Below are positions 9,169 through 17,859 of a DNA stretch of 64,000 bases, piece after piece. The stretch's first letter is position 1, and every line of letters begins with the position of its first letter. The position numbers were made by a program, and so were the translations under genes. The stretch spans positions 1-64,000 of the forward strand of contig DATAYY010000022.1 in assembly GCA_036272325.1 (NCBI GenBank). Reading direction: 5' to 3'. The notes beneath the pieces were generated by a model, which was not told where the DNA came from, searched no databases, and was given only the letters and a program-made list of their open reading frames with translations. This DNA comes from Schlegelella_A sp036272325. Lineage in GTDB: Bacteria > Pseudomonadota > Gammaproteobacteria > Burkholderiales > Burkholderiaceae_C.

Positions 9169-9426
9169 ATGGCACAGAAGAAGGGCGGCGGTTCGACGCG
9201 CAACGGGCGCGACTCGCAACCGAAGATGCTCGGAGTGAAGGTGTTCGGCGGCCAGGTCGTCCCGGCCGGCTCGATCATCGTTCGCCAGCGCGGCACCAAG
9301 TTCCACGCCGGCCCGAACGTCGGCACCGGCCGCGACCACACACTGTTCGCGCTCGTCGACGGTCAGGTGAGCTATGCGGTGAAGGGCCCTCGCAACCGCC
9401 AGACGGTCGAGGTCAAGAACAGCTGA
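9169..9426 (+). CDS. rpmA: Large ribosomal subunit protein bL27
   Basis: An 85-residue protein starting MAQKKGGGSTRNGRDSQPK, with the conserved AGSIIVRQRGTKFHAG. The flexible N-terminus of L27 reaches the peptidyl transferase centre. AGGAGC lies just upstream of the ATG. It follows rplU by 24 bases and is followed by a strong terminator, so obgE may be driven by read-through or its own promoter. Confidence 0.98.
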   Translation: MAQKKGGGSTRNGRDSQPKMLGVKVFGGQVVPAGSIIVRQRGTKFHAGPNVGTGRDHTLFALVDGQVSYAVKGPRNRQTVEVKNS

Positions 9427-9447
9427 CGCCATCCGGCGTCGCTCCGA

Positions 9448-9472
9448 AGCCCCGCGCGACGGGGCTTTTTCT
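9448..9472 (+). terminator. Rho-independent terminator after rpmA
   Basis: AGCCCC, a seven-base loop and GGGGCT are followed by TTTTTCTTT. This is a canonical intrinsic terminator 21 bases after the rpmA stop. Confidence 0.85.
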
Positions 9473-9575
9473 TTCCTGCCGATGGCGTCCGTCGCGCACC
9501 GACGCCGCGCTCGCGCGCGCCGCTCGCCGGGGGCTGAACTACCATGAGCGGTGCCACGTCGGCAGGGAGATTCGC

Positions 9576-9782
9576 ATGAGCTGGAGCGGCATCATTCTCG
9601 TCATCGTCGGCGCCTTGCTGCTGGCCAACAACTTCGAGCTGCTGCCGGTCGGCTGGCTGCGCCAGTGGTGGCCGCTCGTGCTGATCGCGATCGGCGTGAT
9701 CTCGATCGTGCGGCCGCAGCACGGCCGCCGCAGCTCCCGCGACGGCGACGAGCGCGCCCGCGAGGTCGATCGAACGCCATGA
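9576..9782 (+). CDS. Small membrane protein (LiaF/DUF5668-like)
   Basis: A 68-residue protein with two hydrophobic segments, GIILVIVGALLLANN (5-19) and WWPLVLIAIGVISIV (31-45), separated by LLPVGWLRQ, then a charged cytoplasmic-type tail. This resembles the two-helix DUF5668/LiaF transmembrane module; function unknown. GGGAGA lies upstream of the ATG. Its stop overlaps the obgE start by four bases, so it is translationally coupled to obgE. Confidence 0.72.
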   Translation: MSWSGIILVIVGALLLANNFELLPVGWLRQWWPLVLIAIGVISIVRPQHGRRSSRDGDERAREVDRTP

Positions 9783-10858
9783 AGTTCGTCGACGAAGCGA
9801 CGATCGAGGTGGTCGCCGGCAACGGCGGCAACGGTTGCATGAGCTTTCGGCGCGAGAAGTTCATCCCGTTCGGCGGCCCGAATGGCGGCGACGGCGGTCG
9901 CGGCGGCAGCGTCTGGGCGCTCGCCGACCGCAATCTCAACACGTTGATCGACTTCCGCTACGCGCGTCGACACGAGGCGAGAAACGGCGAGAACGGGCGG
10001 GGCTCGGACCAGTACGGTGCCGCCGCCGACGACATCGTGCTGCGGATGCCGGTCGGCACGATCATCCGCGACGCCGACAGCGCGGAGCACCTCGCCGAGA
10101 TGCTCGAGCACGACCAGAAGGTGCTGCTCGCGAAGGGCGGCGACGGCGGCTTCGGCAACCTGCACTTCAAGAGCAGCACGAACCGCGCGCCGCGCCAGAA
10201 GACGCCCGGCTGGCCCGGCGAGCACAAGCGCCTCCAGCTCGAATTGCGGGTCCTCGCCGATGTCGGCCTCCTCGGAATGCCCAATGCCGGCAAGTCGACG
10301 CTGATCGCGGCGATCTCCAACGCCCGGCCGAAGATCGCCGACTACCCCTTCACGACGCTGCATCCGAATCTCGGTGTCGTCCGCGTCGCGCCGGAACAGA
10401 GCTTCGTCGTCGCCGACATTCCGGGCCTGATCGAGGGCGCGGCCGAAGGCGCGGGGCTCGGCCACCAGTTTCTCCGCCACCTGCAGCGGACCCGGCTGCT
10501 GCTGCACCTGGTCGACTTCGCGCCGTTCGACGACGACGTCGATCCGGTCGCCCAGGTTCGAGCGATCGTCGCCGAGCTCGCGAAGTACGACTCGGAGCTC
10601 GCCGCCAAGCCGCGCTGGCTAGTGCTGAACAAGGTCGACATGATTCCTGCCCAGGAGCGCGCCGAGCGGCTGAAGTCGTTCGCCCGGCGGCTGCGCTGGA
10701 AGGGCCCGATGTTCGCGATCTCGGCGTTGACGCGCGAAGGTTGTGACGCCCTCGTCCGGGCGGTCTACGAGCACGTCGCTGCCGAATCGCGGCCGCCCGT
10801 CGCCGAGCGCGATCCGCGCTTCGATCGCGCCGATGCCGACGCCGGCAGCGCACGATGA
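9779..10858 (+). CDS. obgE: GTPase Obg/CgtA
   Basis: A 359-residue GTPase involved in late 50S ribosome assembly and stress response. The N-terminal Obg domain is glycine-rich (GNGGNGCMSFRREKF and NGGDGGRGGSVW in the first 45 residues), followed by the G domain with GMPNAGKSTLI, DIPGLIEGAAEGAGLG and NKVDM. There is no large C-terminal extension beyond a charged tail. The ATG at 9779 overlaps the stop of the membrane protein, and the stop overlaps proB. Confidence 0.97.
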   Translation: MKFVDEATIEVVAGNGGNGCMSFRREKFIPFGGPNGGDGGRGGSVWALADRNLNTLIDFRYARRHEARNGENGRGSDQYGAAADDIVLRMPVGTIIRDADSAEHLAEMLEHDQKVLLAKGGDGGFGNLHFKSSTNRAPRQKTPGWPGEHKRLQLELRVLADVGLLGMPNAGKSTLIAAISNARPKIADYPFTTLHPNLGVVRVAPEQSFVVADIPGLIEGAAEGAGLGHQFLRHLQRTRLLLHLVDFAPFDDDVDPVAQVRAIVAELAKYDSELAAKPRWLVLNKVDMIPAQERAERLKSFARRLRWKGPMFAISALTREGCDALVRAVYEHVAAESRPPVAERDPRFDRADADAGSAR

Positions 10859-11973
10859 GCGAAGCTCTGCGCGCGGCGCGCCGGATCGTCGTCAAGGTCG
10901 GCTCGGCGCTCGTCACCGACGAAGGCCGCGGCGTCGACGGTGACGCCGTCGGCGACTGGTGCCGGCAAATGGCCGAGCTGGTGCGCTCCGGCCGCGAGCT
11001 CGTGATGGTCTCGAGCGGCGCGATCGCCGAAGGCATGAAGCGGCTCGGCTGGCCGTCCCGGCCGCGCGCCGTCCATGAGCTGCAGGCCGCCGCCGCCGTC
11101 GGCCAGATGGGGCTCGCGCAGATCTACGAGTCGGCGCTGCGCTCGCATGGCATCGGCAGCGCCCAGGTGCTGCTCACGCACGCCGACCTCGCCGACCGCG
11201 AGCGCTACCTGAATGCGCGTTCGACGCTCGTCACGTTGCTCGGCCTCGGCGTCGTGCCGGTGATCAACGAGAACGACACCGTCGTCAACGACGAGATCAA
11301 GTTCGGCGACAACGACACGCTCGGCGCCCTCGTCACCAACCTGCTCGATGCCGATGCGCTCGTCATCCTGACCGACCAGCAGGGCCTGTTCTCCGCCGAC
11401 CCGCGTCGCGAGCCGGGCGCGCGCCTGATCGAAAGCGGCGCGGCCGGGGACCCGGCTTTCGAGCGGATGGCGGGCAGCACCGGCTCGGCGCTCGGGCGCG
11501 GCGGCATGCTGACGAAGGTCCTCGCCGCCAAGCGCGCGGCGCGCAGCGGCGCGAGCACGGTGATCGCCTCCGGCCGCGAGCGCGACGTGCTGCTTAGGCT
11601 CGCCGCCGGCGAGAGCATCGGCACCGCCCTCGTCGCGACGACGGCCAAGGTCGCCGCCCGCAAGCAGTGGATGAGTGACCAGCTCCAGTTGCGCGGCGCG
11701 GTCGTCGTCGACGACGGCGCTGCGGCCAAGCTGCGCCACGGTGGCAAGAGTCTGTTGCCGATCGGCGTCGTCAGCGTCGAGGGCGAGTTCCACCGCGGCG
11801 ACGTGATCGCCGTGCGGCATGGAGGCGGCGAGGAGATCGGCCGCGGCCTCAGCAACTACGGCAGCGCCGAGGCGCGGCTCATCGCGCGCAAGCCTTCGTC
11901 GGAGATCGGCCGCCTGCTCGGCTTCGCCGCCGAGCCCGAGCTGATCCACCGCGACAACCTCGTGCTCGCCTGA
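10855..11973 (+). CDS. proB: Glutamate 5-kinase
   Basis: ProB phosphorylates glutamate, the first and feedback-inhibited step of proline synthesis. The 372-residue protein has the amino-acid kinase domain (VVKVGSALVT near residue 12, SSGAIAEGMKRLGWP, NENDTVVNDEIKFGDND) and a C-terminal PUA domain from about residue 275. It overlaps obgE by four bases (ATGA). The obgE-proB pairing followed by convergent rppH is usual in betaproteobacteria. proA is not nearby. Confidence 0.97.
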   Translation: MSEALRAARRIVVKVGSALVTDEGRGVDGDAVGDWCRQMAELVRSGRELVMVSSGAIAEGMKRLGWPSRPRAVHELQAAAAVGQMGLAQIYESALRSHGIGSAQVLLTHADLADRERYLNARSTLVTLLGLGVVPVINENDTVVNDEIKFGDNDTLGALVTNLLDADALVILTDQQGLFSADPRREPGARLIESGAAGDPAFERMAGSTGSALGRGGMLTKVLAAKRAARSGASTVIASGRERDVLLRLAAGESIGTALVATTAKVAARKQWMSDQLQLRGAVVVDDGAAAKLRHGGKSLLPIGVVSVEGEFHRGDVIAVRHGGGEEIGRGLSNYGSAEARLIARKPSSEIGRLLGFAAEPELIHRDNLVLA

Positions 11974-11986
11974 GCGGGTCGGCGCC

Positions 11987-12673
11987 TCAGACCATCGGCT
12001 CCTTCGGTAAGGCCTGTACGGCGAGCTGCGCCGGCGCGGCGGCGGCCACTTCGATCGGCGTCGCCGCGGCCGGGGCGCCGTCGATTGGTGCCGGCGTCGG
12101 CATCGCGATTGGCAGGGCATCGCCGCGTCGATGGTGATCGGCGCCATCATCGCGATGGTGCGGCCTGAGGCCCGAGCGCAGATAGCGGTTGTGCTGCGCA
12201 CCGCGTGGCAGGAAGCGGGCGAGCTCGGTCAGCGCCATCTGGTAGACGTCGCGCTTGAACTCGATCACGACATCGAGCGGAATCCAGTAGTCGTTCCAGC
12301 GCCAGGCGTCGAACTCGGGGTGGTCGGTCGCGCGCAGGTTCATGTCGCTGTCACGACCCGTCAGCTGGAGCAGGAACCAGATCTGCTTCTGGCCGCGATA
12401 GTGGCCGCGCGCATCACGACGGATGAAGTGCGTCGGCACCTCGTAGCGCAGCCAGTCGCGCGTTCGCGCAACGACGCGCACATGGTCCTGAGTGAGTCCC
12501 ACTTCCTCGTGGAGCTCTCGGAACATCGCCTGCTCAGGCGTCTCGCCGTAATTGATGCCCCCTTGCGGGAACTGCCAGGAGTGGGTTCTGATCCTCTTGC
12601 CCCAGAACACCTGGTTCTTCGGGTTGAGCAGGATGATGCCGACGTTGGGTCTGAACCCATCACGGTCGAGCAT
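11987..12673 (-). CDS. rppH: RNA pyrophosphohydrolase RppH
   Basis: This Nudix hydrolase removes pyrophosphate from the 5' end of triphosphorylated mRNAs, opening them to RNase E decay. The N-terminus MLDRDGFRPNVGIILLN and the Nudix box GINYGETPEQAMFRELHEEVG (residues about 38-58) are diagnostic. After residue 160 there is a His/Asp-rich stretch and an Ala/Pro-rich tail of about 40 residues not needed for catalysis. The ATG at 12673 has GAGG upstream. It is divergent from proS, sharing a 137-base gap. Confidence 0.95.
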   Translation of the reverse strand: MLDRDGFRPNVGIILLNPKNQVFWGKRIRTHSWQFPQGGINYGETPEQAMFRELHEEVGLTQDHVRVVARTRDWLRYEVPTHFIRRDARGHYRGQKQIWFLLQLTGRDSDMNLRATDHPEFDAWRWNDYWIPLDVVIEFKRDVYQMALTELARFLPRGAQHNRYLRSGLRPHHRDDGADHHRRGDALPIAMPTPAPIDGAPAAATPIEVAAAAPAQLAVQALPKEPMV

Positions 12674-12810
12674 AATCAACCTCGATTCTTGCGTTGATCG
12701 GATTATTGCACCGGCATGACGCGAGGCAAAGTCCTCGCGCCCCTCGGCCGATCGGCGGCTGCGTTCGCTCCGGCGGCCCGCGCAACGCACCGAGCGCCCA
12801 CGCATCGCCG

Positions 12811-14559
12811 ATGAAATCAAGCCACTTCTTTGTCTCGACCCTCAAGGAGGCACCGGCCGACGCCGAGGTCGTGAGTCATCAGCTCATGGTCCGCGCCGGC
12901 TTCATCAAGCGGCTCTCCGCCGGCATCTACACATACATGCCGATGGGCCTTCGCGTCATCCGCAGGATCGAGGCGATCGTTCGCGAGGAGATGAACCGCG
13001 CCGGCGCGGTCGAGCTGCTGATGCCGGTCGTGCAGCCGGCCGAGCTCTGGCAGGAGTCCGGACGTTTCCAGAAATACGGCCCCGAGCTGATGCGCGTCAA
13101 GGACCGGCACGAGCGCGACTTCGTCATCCAGCCGACGAGCGAGGAAGTCATCACGGATATCGCCCGCCAGGAGCTGCGCAGCTATCGCGCCCTGCCGAAG
13201 AATTTTTACCATATCCAGACCAAGTTCCGCGACGAGCGTCGGCCGCGCTTTGGCGTCATGCGCGGACGCGAGTTCACGATGAAGGACGCGTACTCGTTCG
13301 ACCGCGACCTCGACGCTGCGCGGCTCAGCTACGACCGCATGTACGCCGCATACACGCGAATCTTCGAGCGCATGGGCCTCGTCTTTCGCGCCGTCGCCGC
13401 CGACAACGGCACGATCGGCGGCATCCGCTCGCACGAATTCCAGGTCATCGCCGACACCGGCGAGGACGCCATCGTCTACAGCCCGGAGTCCGACTACGCG
13501 GCCAACATCGAGCTCGCCGAGGCCGTCGCGCCCGCGGCGCCGCGCGCGGCGCCGACGATGCCGCTCGCGAAGACGCCGACGCCGGGCAAGAGCACGTGCG
13601 AGGACGTCGCCGAGCTGCTCGGGCTGCCGCTCGTGAGGACCGTGAAGTCGATCGTCCTTGCGACCGACGACAACGGCGACGACGCTTCGCCGCGACGCGA
13701 GCCCGCGATCTGGCTGCTGCTCGTCCGTGGTGACCATTCGCTGAACGAGATCAAGGCCGCCAAGCTCGCCGGCCTCGATCGCGGCTTTCGCTTCGCGACC
13801 GCCGCCGAGATCGAATCGACGTTCGGCTGCGTGCCCGGCTACCTCGGCCCGATCGAGCCGCGTCGACCGGTGCGCCTCGTCGCCGATCGCGCGGTCGCGG
13901 CGATGAGCGACTTCGTCTCGGGCGCCAACGCCGAGGGCTTTCACTACACCGGCGTCAACTGGGGCCGCGACCTTCCGGAGCCGGACGTCGTCGCCGACAT
14001 CCGCAACGCCGTCGGCGGCGACCCGTCGCCCGATGGCAAGGGCGTGCTCCAGATCCAGCGCGGCATCGAGGTCGGCCACGTCTTCCTGCTCGGCTCGCAC
14101 TACAGCAAGAGTATGGGCGCGACGTTCCTCGACGAGAAGGGCCAGCCGCAGCTGCTGCAGATGGGCTGCTACGGGATCGGCATCACTCGCATCGTCGGGG
14201 CCGCGATCGAGCAGAACCACGACGAGCGCGGCATCGTCTGGCCGGAGGCGATCGCGCCGTTCTCGCTCGTTCTCTGCCCGATCGGCTACGACCGTTCGGC
14301 CGACGTCCGCGCCGCCGCCGATCGCCTCCACGACGCGCTGGTCGATGCCGGCATCGACGTCCTTCTCGACGATCGCGGCGAGCGCCCGGGCGCGATGTTC
14401 GCCGACTGGGAGCTGATCGGCGTGCCGCACCGCATCGTCCTGTCCGACCGCGGGCTGAAGGCCGGCACGGTCGAATACCAGGGCCGGCGCGATGCCGCGC
14501 CAACGAGCGTTCCCACCAATGACGTGTTTGCCTTCCTGAAGGGCAAGCTCGCGGCATGA
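12811..14559 (+). CDS. proS: Prolyl-tRNA synthetase (bacterial type with editing domain)
   Basis: A 582-residue class II synthetase charging tRNA-Pro. Class II motifs include RAGFIKRLSAGIYTYMPMG near residue 30, FRDERRPRFGVMRGREF (motif 2, near 140) and the C-terminal anticodon-binding domain. The insertion between motifs 2 and 3 (about 225-400) is the INS editing domain that clears Ala-tRNA-Pro. The ATG at 12811 gives the family N-terminus MKSSHFFVSTLKEAP. The stop overlaps the next gene by four bases. Confidence 0.97.
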   Translation: MKSSHFFVSTLKEAPADAEVVSHQLMVRAGFIKRLSAGIYTYMPMGLRVIRRIEAIVREEMNRAGAVELLMPVVQPAELWQESGRFQKYGPELMRVKDRHERDFVIQPTSEEVITDIARQELRSYRALPKNFYHIQTKFRDERRPRFGVMRGREFTMKDAYSFDRDLDAARLSYDRMYAAYTRIFERMGLVFRAVAADNGTIGGIRSHEFQVIADTGEDAIVYSPESDYAANIELAEAVAPAAPRAAPTMPLAKTPTPGKSTCEDVAELLGLPLVRTVKSIVLATDDNGDDASPRREPAIWLLLVRGDHSLNEIKAAKLAGLDRGFRFATAAEIESTFGCVPGYLGPIEPRRPVRLVADRAVAAMSDFVSGANAEGFHYTGVNWGRDLPEPDVVADIRNAVGGDPSPDGKGVLQIQRGIEVGHVFLLGSHYSKSMGATFLDEKGQPQLLQMGCYGIGITRIVGAAIEQNHDERGIVWPEAIAPFSLVLCPIGYDRSADVRAAADRLHDALVDAGIDVLLDDRGERPGAMFADWELIGVPHRIVLSDRGLKAGTVEYQGRRDAAPTSVPTNDVFAFLKGKLAA

Positions 14560-15212
14560 GGCGCGATCTCTCCCCGAGCGGGAGAGACAGGCGCGCGTTT
14601 GTCGCGGCTGCGATCGGCGTGCCGTTCGCGGCGGCGTGGCCGCGCGCCGCGCTCGCCGGCGCGCAAGCCGAAGAGCCCCTCGCCGACGCCGTCCGCTCTG
14701 TGTTGTCGGCTGCCATCGCCGATGCGGCGCCCCCGGTGCCGACGTTCGACGACATCGGCGAGCGGATCGCCTACCTGCGCTGGCTCGGCGCGATGAGCGA
14801 TCGGCTGCGCCGGCAGAAGACCGAGCTCGTCACCCGCGTCGAGTTCCTGCAGACGCTCTGGTACGAAAGCAAGCGCTCCGGGCTCGAGCCGGCGCTGTTG
14901 CTCGGCCTGGTGCAAGTCGAGAGCAACTTTCGCAAGTACGCTATTTCGCTCGCCGGCGCGCGCGGCTACACGCAGGTGATGCCATTCTGGGCGCGGTTGA
15001 TCGGCGACGGCGACGCCGGGCGGCTCTTTCACATGCAGACCAACCTGCGCTTCGGCTGCGTGATCCTGCGCCACTATCTCGACCGCGAGCACGGCGACCT
15101 CTCCCTGGCGCTCGGCCGCTACAACGGCAGCCGCGGCCGGCCCGAATATCCGAACGCGGTGTTCGGCGCCCGCCGCCTCTGGGACTACATCCCCGCCGAC
15201 GGGCGCGCCTAG
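14556..15212 (+). CDS. Periplasmic lytic transglycosylase (SLT domain)
   Basis: A 218-residue exported protein with a twin-Arg-containing signal region (RRAFVAAAIG to about residue 35). The SLT domain has the catalytic Glu in LVQVESNFRKYAIS, then GARGYTQVMPFW and ALGRYNGSRG. It would cleave peptidoglycan glycan strands to anhydro products, which AmpD (elsewhere in the window) later processes. ATGA overlap with proS fixes the start. Its stop overlaps the convergent ubiX stop by three bases. Confidence 0.9.
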   Translation: MRRDLSPSGRDRRAFVAAAIGVPFAAAWPRAALAGAQAEEPLADAVRSVLSAAIADAAPPVPTFDDIGERIAYLRWLGAMSDRLRRQKTELVTRVEFLQTLWYESKRSGLEPALLLGLVQVESNFRKYAISLAGARGYTQVMPFWARLIGDGDAGRLFHMQTNLRFGCVILRHYLDREHGDLSLALGRYNGSRGRPEYPNAVFGARRLWDYIPADGRA

Positions 15213-15781
15213 AGGCCCGGCCAGGCCTTCGGCGCGGCGTCCTCGATGCCGAGCAGGGCAGCGACGCGCTCGGTCGTGTCGGCGACGATCTCATCGATCG
15301 TCGTTGGCCGGTGATAGAAGGCGGGCAGCGGCGGAAAGACGATTGCGCCCATCTCGGTGACGCTGGTCATGTTGCGCAAGTGGGCGAGATTGAGCGGCGT
15401 TTCCCGAACCATCAGCACGAGCGTCCGGCGCTCCTTCAGCGCGACGTCGGCGGCGCGTGTCAGGAGGTTGTCCGAGAGGCCGTGCGCGATTGCCGCGAGC
15501 GACTTCATCGAGCACGGCGCGATCACGGTCGCGTCGGCGGCGAACGAGCCGCTCGCGATCGCCGCGCCAATGTCGGCCGGCTTGTAGGCGACGTCGGCGA
15601 GCGCCTCGAGCGCCTTGCGGTCGAGGCCGAGCTCGTGGTGGACGTTGAGGAGGCCGGCCGCGGTCGCGACGAGATGGATCTCGCGCCCGGCGCGCCGCAG
15701 GCGCTCGAGCAGTCTGACCGCGTAGATCGCGCCCGAAGCCCCGGTCACGCCGACGACGACGCGACCGGAGCGCCCGGCCAC
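15209..15781 (-). CDS. ubiX: Flavin prenyltransferase UbiX
   Basis: UbiX makes prenylated FMN, the cofactor of UbiD decarboxylase in ubiquinone synthesis. The 190-residue protein has GVTGASGAIYAVRLLE at the N-terminus, IAPCSMKSLAAIAHGLSDNL in the middle and the ETPLN motif near residue 130, all diagnostic. It starts with GTG at 15781, two bases after grxD, so the two are co-transcribed. ispB at 7.6 kb acts in the same pathway. Confidence 0.95.
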   Translation of the reverse strand: MAGRSGRVVVGVTGASGAIYAVRLLERLRRAGREIHLVATAAGLLNVHHELGLDRKALEALADVAYKPADIGAAIASGSFAADATVIAPCSMKSLAAIAHGLSDNLLTRAADVALKERRTLVLMVRETPLNLAHLRNMTSVTEMGAIVFPPLPAFYHRPTTIDEIVADTTERVAALLGIEDAAPKAWPGL

Positions 15782-15783
15782 GA

Positions 15784-16101
15784 TCAGGCGGCGATGCCGA
15801 GGGTCTGCTGCAGCTCGCCGGCCTGGTACATCTCGGTCATGATGTCCGAGCCGCCCACGAACTCGCCGTTGACGTAGAGCTGCGGGATCGTCGGCCAGTC
15901 GGAATACGACTTGATGCCCTGGCGGATCTCCTCGTCTTCGAGGACGTTGACCGTCTTCAGGTCATTGACGCCGCAGGCCTTGAGGATCTGGATCGCGCGG
16001 CCCGAGAAGCCGCACATCGGGAATTGCGCGGTGCCCTTCATGAACAGCACGACGCGGTGGTTCCTGACGAGGTCGTCGATGCGCTGTTGAACGTCGCTCA
16101 T
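15784..16101 (-). CDS. grxD: Monothiol glutaredoxin Grx4/GrxD
   Basis: A 105-residue monothiol glutaredoxin with the CGFS active site at residues 30-33, preceded by VVLFMKGTAQFPM and followed by SDWPTIPQLYVNGEFVGGSDI. These proteins bind a shared [2Fe-2S] cluster and deliver it to target proteins. A prmC-prfA-hemA block lies upstream and ubiX follows by two bases; in betaproteobacteria grxD is often beside prmC-prfA, here separated by one gene. Confidence 0.96.
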   Translation of the reverse strand: MSDVQQRIDDLVRNHRVVLFMKGTAQFPMCGFSGRAIQILKACGVNDLKTVNVLEDEEIRQGIKSYSDWPTIPQLYVNGEFVGGSDIMTEMYQAGELQQTLGIAA

Positions 16102-16190
16102 GGTGCGAGTCGCCTGGTGATGTCGATCAGGAGACTGTACCGGGAATCACCCGGCAAGCGCCTGGCGAGGCCATGCCGGCAGGCGCCGGC

Positions 16191-16823
16191 TCAGAACGAA
16201 TAGGAGACGCCGAGCTGGACGACCGGAGCCAGGTGCATGTCGCGGACGACGTCGTCGAGGCTTTGCGCGCCGCTGAAGACGCGGCCGAAGCGAACGACGT
16301 TGCCTGGGTTCTGCGAGACGACGCCGAGATCGGCGCTGAAGCTCCAGCCGCTCTTGACGGCGAGGTTGCTGTAGCCGATTCCGATGTAGGGCACGGTCGA
16401 GCTGTCGACCGATGCATCGCTCGCCATAGGCGTCCCCGGCGAAGCACCGAAGAGGCGACGATTGCTGGCGAACAGGCCGCCGGCGGACGACGACGAGGCC
16501 GTGCCGAGCAGCGGGCTACGCGCGCCGATGAGGACGCCGCTGGTCGCCCGAAAGCCCGTCGATGGCGTGCCGTCGGCAGGCCTTGAACCGCCGAGGTAGA
16601 CGTCGCCGAGCAAGCCGAGTCCGCCGACCTGCAGGCCGGTCCGCTCGATCGGCACCAAGTCGGCTCGCCAGCCCGGCGCGCCCGGGGCGAAGGCGATCCG
16701 GCTCTGGAAGCTCGACCAGGCAACGCGATCGGCGTTGGCGGAGAGCCCATCGCCCTCGGCGTGCGCGCCGACCGTGGTCAGCGCAGAGGCAACTGCGGCA
16801 CAGATCCAGAGCACGTTGCGCAT
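16191..16823 (-). CDS. Exported, probable outer-membrane beta-barrel protein
   Basis: A 210-residue protein of no firmly recognised family. It has a signal peptide ending near AHA (residues 1-21) and a C-terminal sequence VVQLGVSYSF, whose terminal aromatic residue is typical of barrel proteins inserted by BAM. Alternating strands such as PYIGIGYSNLAVKSGWSFSA suggest an OmpW/Surf_Ag-like small barrel. The ATG at 16823 has GGAG upstream and gives a clean signal peptide; longer frames lack both. Confidence 0.65.
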   Translation of the reverse strand: MRNVLWICAAVASALTTVGAHAEGDGLSANADRVAWSSFQSRIAFAPGAPGWRADLVPIERTGLQVGGLGLLGDVYLGGSRPADGTPSTGFRATSGVLIGARSPLLGTASSSSAGGLFASNRRLFGASPGTPMASDASVDSSTVPYIGIGYSNLAVKSGWSFSADLGVVSQNPGNVVRFGRVFSGAQSLDDVVRDMHLAPVVQLGVSYSF

Positions 16824-17004
16824 GGAAACTCCTCGACCACCGGGGTGGATCGGGCCGCTTTCACGACCGGAGTTCATCGTACGACGGTGCGTCCGAAAAA
16901 GCTGTTGGCTCCGCGCAGCAGTGGGCCTGGTCCGCCGCCGGGACGCGGTTTTTTCACGGGGAAAAGGCGCTGATGCGACGTACGGTGACGGTTGTGACCG
17001 GGAG

Positions 17005-17859
17005 TTAGGCGGCACCCGGGAGCCGACCGGCGGTGGCCCGTTCGTGGCCTGCCAGATCGTTCCGGGTCCCGACCTCGACCAGCCCGGCCCGAGTCAAGAG
17101 GGCGCGGACGGCGGCGGCCTGGTCGAAGCCGTGCTCGACGACGAGCCAGCCGCCCGCCACCAGGTGAGCCGGGCTGCCGGAGGCGATCGCGCGCAGCGCA
17201 TCGAGGCCGTCGCCGCCCGGACTGAGCGCGATCAGGGGCTCGTGGCGCAAGGCCGCAAGGTGGGGATCGCCAGCAGCGACGTATGGCGGATTGGCGAGCG
17301 CGAGATCGAACCTCCGGCCGGCCACCGCGTCCCACCAGGCGCCTTCGACGAAGTCGATCGCGAGCCCCGTTCGATCGGCATTGCGGCGTGCGACCGCGAG
17401 CGCGGCCGCGCTGGCGTCGCTCGCAACCACGGTCGCGCCCGGATGCAGGCGCTTCAGGGCGAGGGCGATCGCGCCGCTGCCGGTGCCGAGATCGACGACG
17501 GTGGTCTGTCGGACCTCGCCCGCCGCGGCGTGCGCGCGGGCGATGCCGGCGATCAGCGACGACGCCCAGTCGACGATGAGCTCGGTCTCCGGGCGTGGTA
17601 CGAGGACGTCGGCGTTGACCTCGAGCACCAGACCGTGGAATTCCTTCTCGCCGAGCAGGTAGGCGAGCGGCTCGCCGGCTGCGCGCCGGGCGAGCCAGCC
17701 CAACCATCGCTCGCTTTCTTCCGCGGTGAGATCCCGCTCGTCGTGCGCGATCAACGCCGTGCGGGGCGTCGCCAGGATGCGTGCGAGCAGCAGCTGGGCA
17801 TCCAGCAAGGCGATGCCGCGGGCGCGCGCCTCGGTGAGCATCGCGGCGACGGTCGTCAC
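17005..17859 (-). CDS. prmC: Release factor glutamine methyltransferase PrmC
   Basis: PrmC N5-methylates the GGQ glutamine of release factors RF1 and RF2. The 284-residue protein has an N-terminal helical domain, the SAM motif VVDLGTGSGAIALAL, and the NPPY motif (ALANPPYVA) that binds the substrate glutamine. It starts with a GTG at 17859 overlapping the prfA stop by three bases (GTGA), so the enzyme is translationally coupled to its substrate. Confidence 0.96.
   Translation of the reverse strand: MTTVAAMLTEARARGIALLDAQLLLARILATPRTALIAHDERDLTAEESERWLGWLARRAAGEPLAYLLGEKEFHGLVLEVNADVLVPRPETELIVDWASSLIAGIARAHAAAGEVRQTTVVDLGTGSGAIALALKRLHPGATVVASDASAAALAVARRNADRTGLAIDFVEGAWWDAVAGRRFDLALANPPYVAAGDPHLAALRHEPLIALSPGGDGLDALRAIASGSPAHLVAGGWLVVEHGFDQAAAVRALLTRAGLVEVGTRNDLAGHERATAGRLPGAA

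Noticed and set aside
11960..11995. CTGAG/CTCAG inverted repeat between proB and rppH considered as a terminator.
   Set aside because: The arms are only five bases, with a GC-rich loop and no T-run; the symmetry mostly reflects the two convergent stop codons.
12817..14430. A long reverse open frame opposite proS.
   Set aside because: It is opposite a clearly identified synthetase and has no domains or upstream signals.
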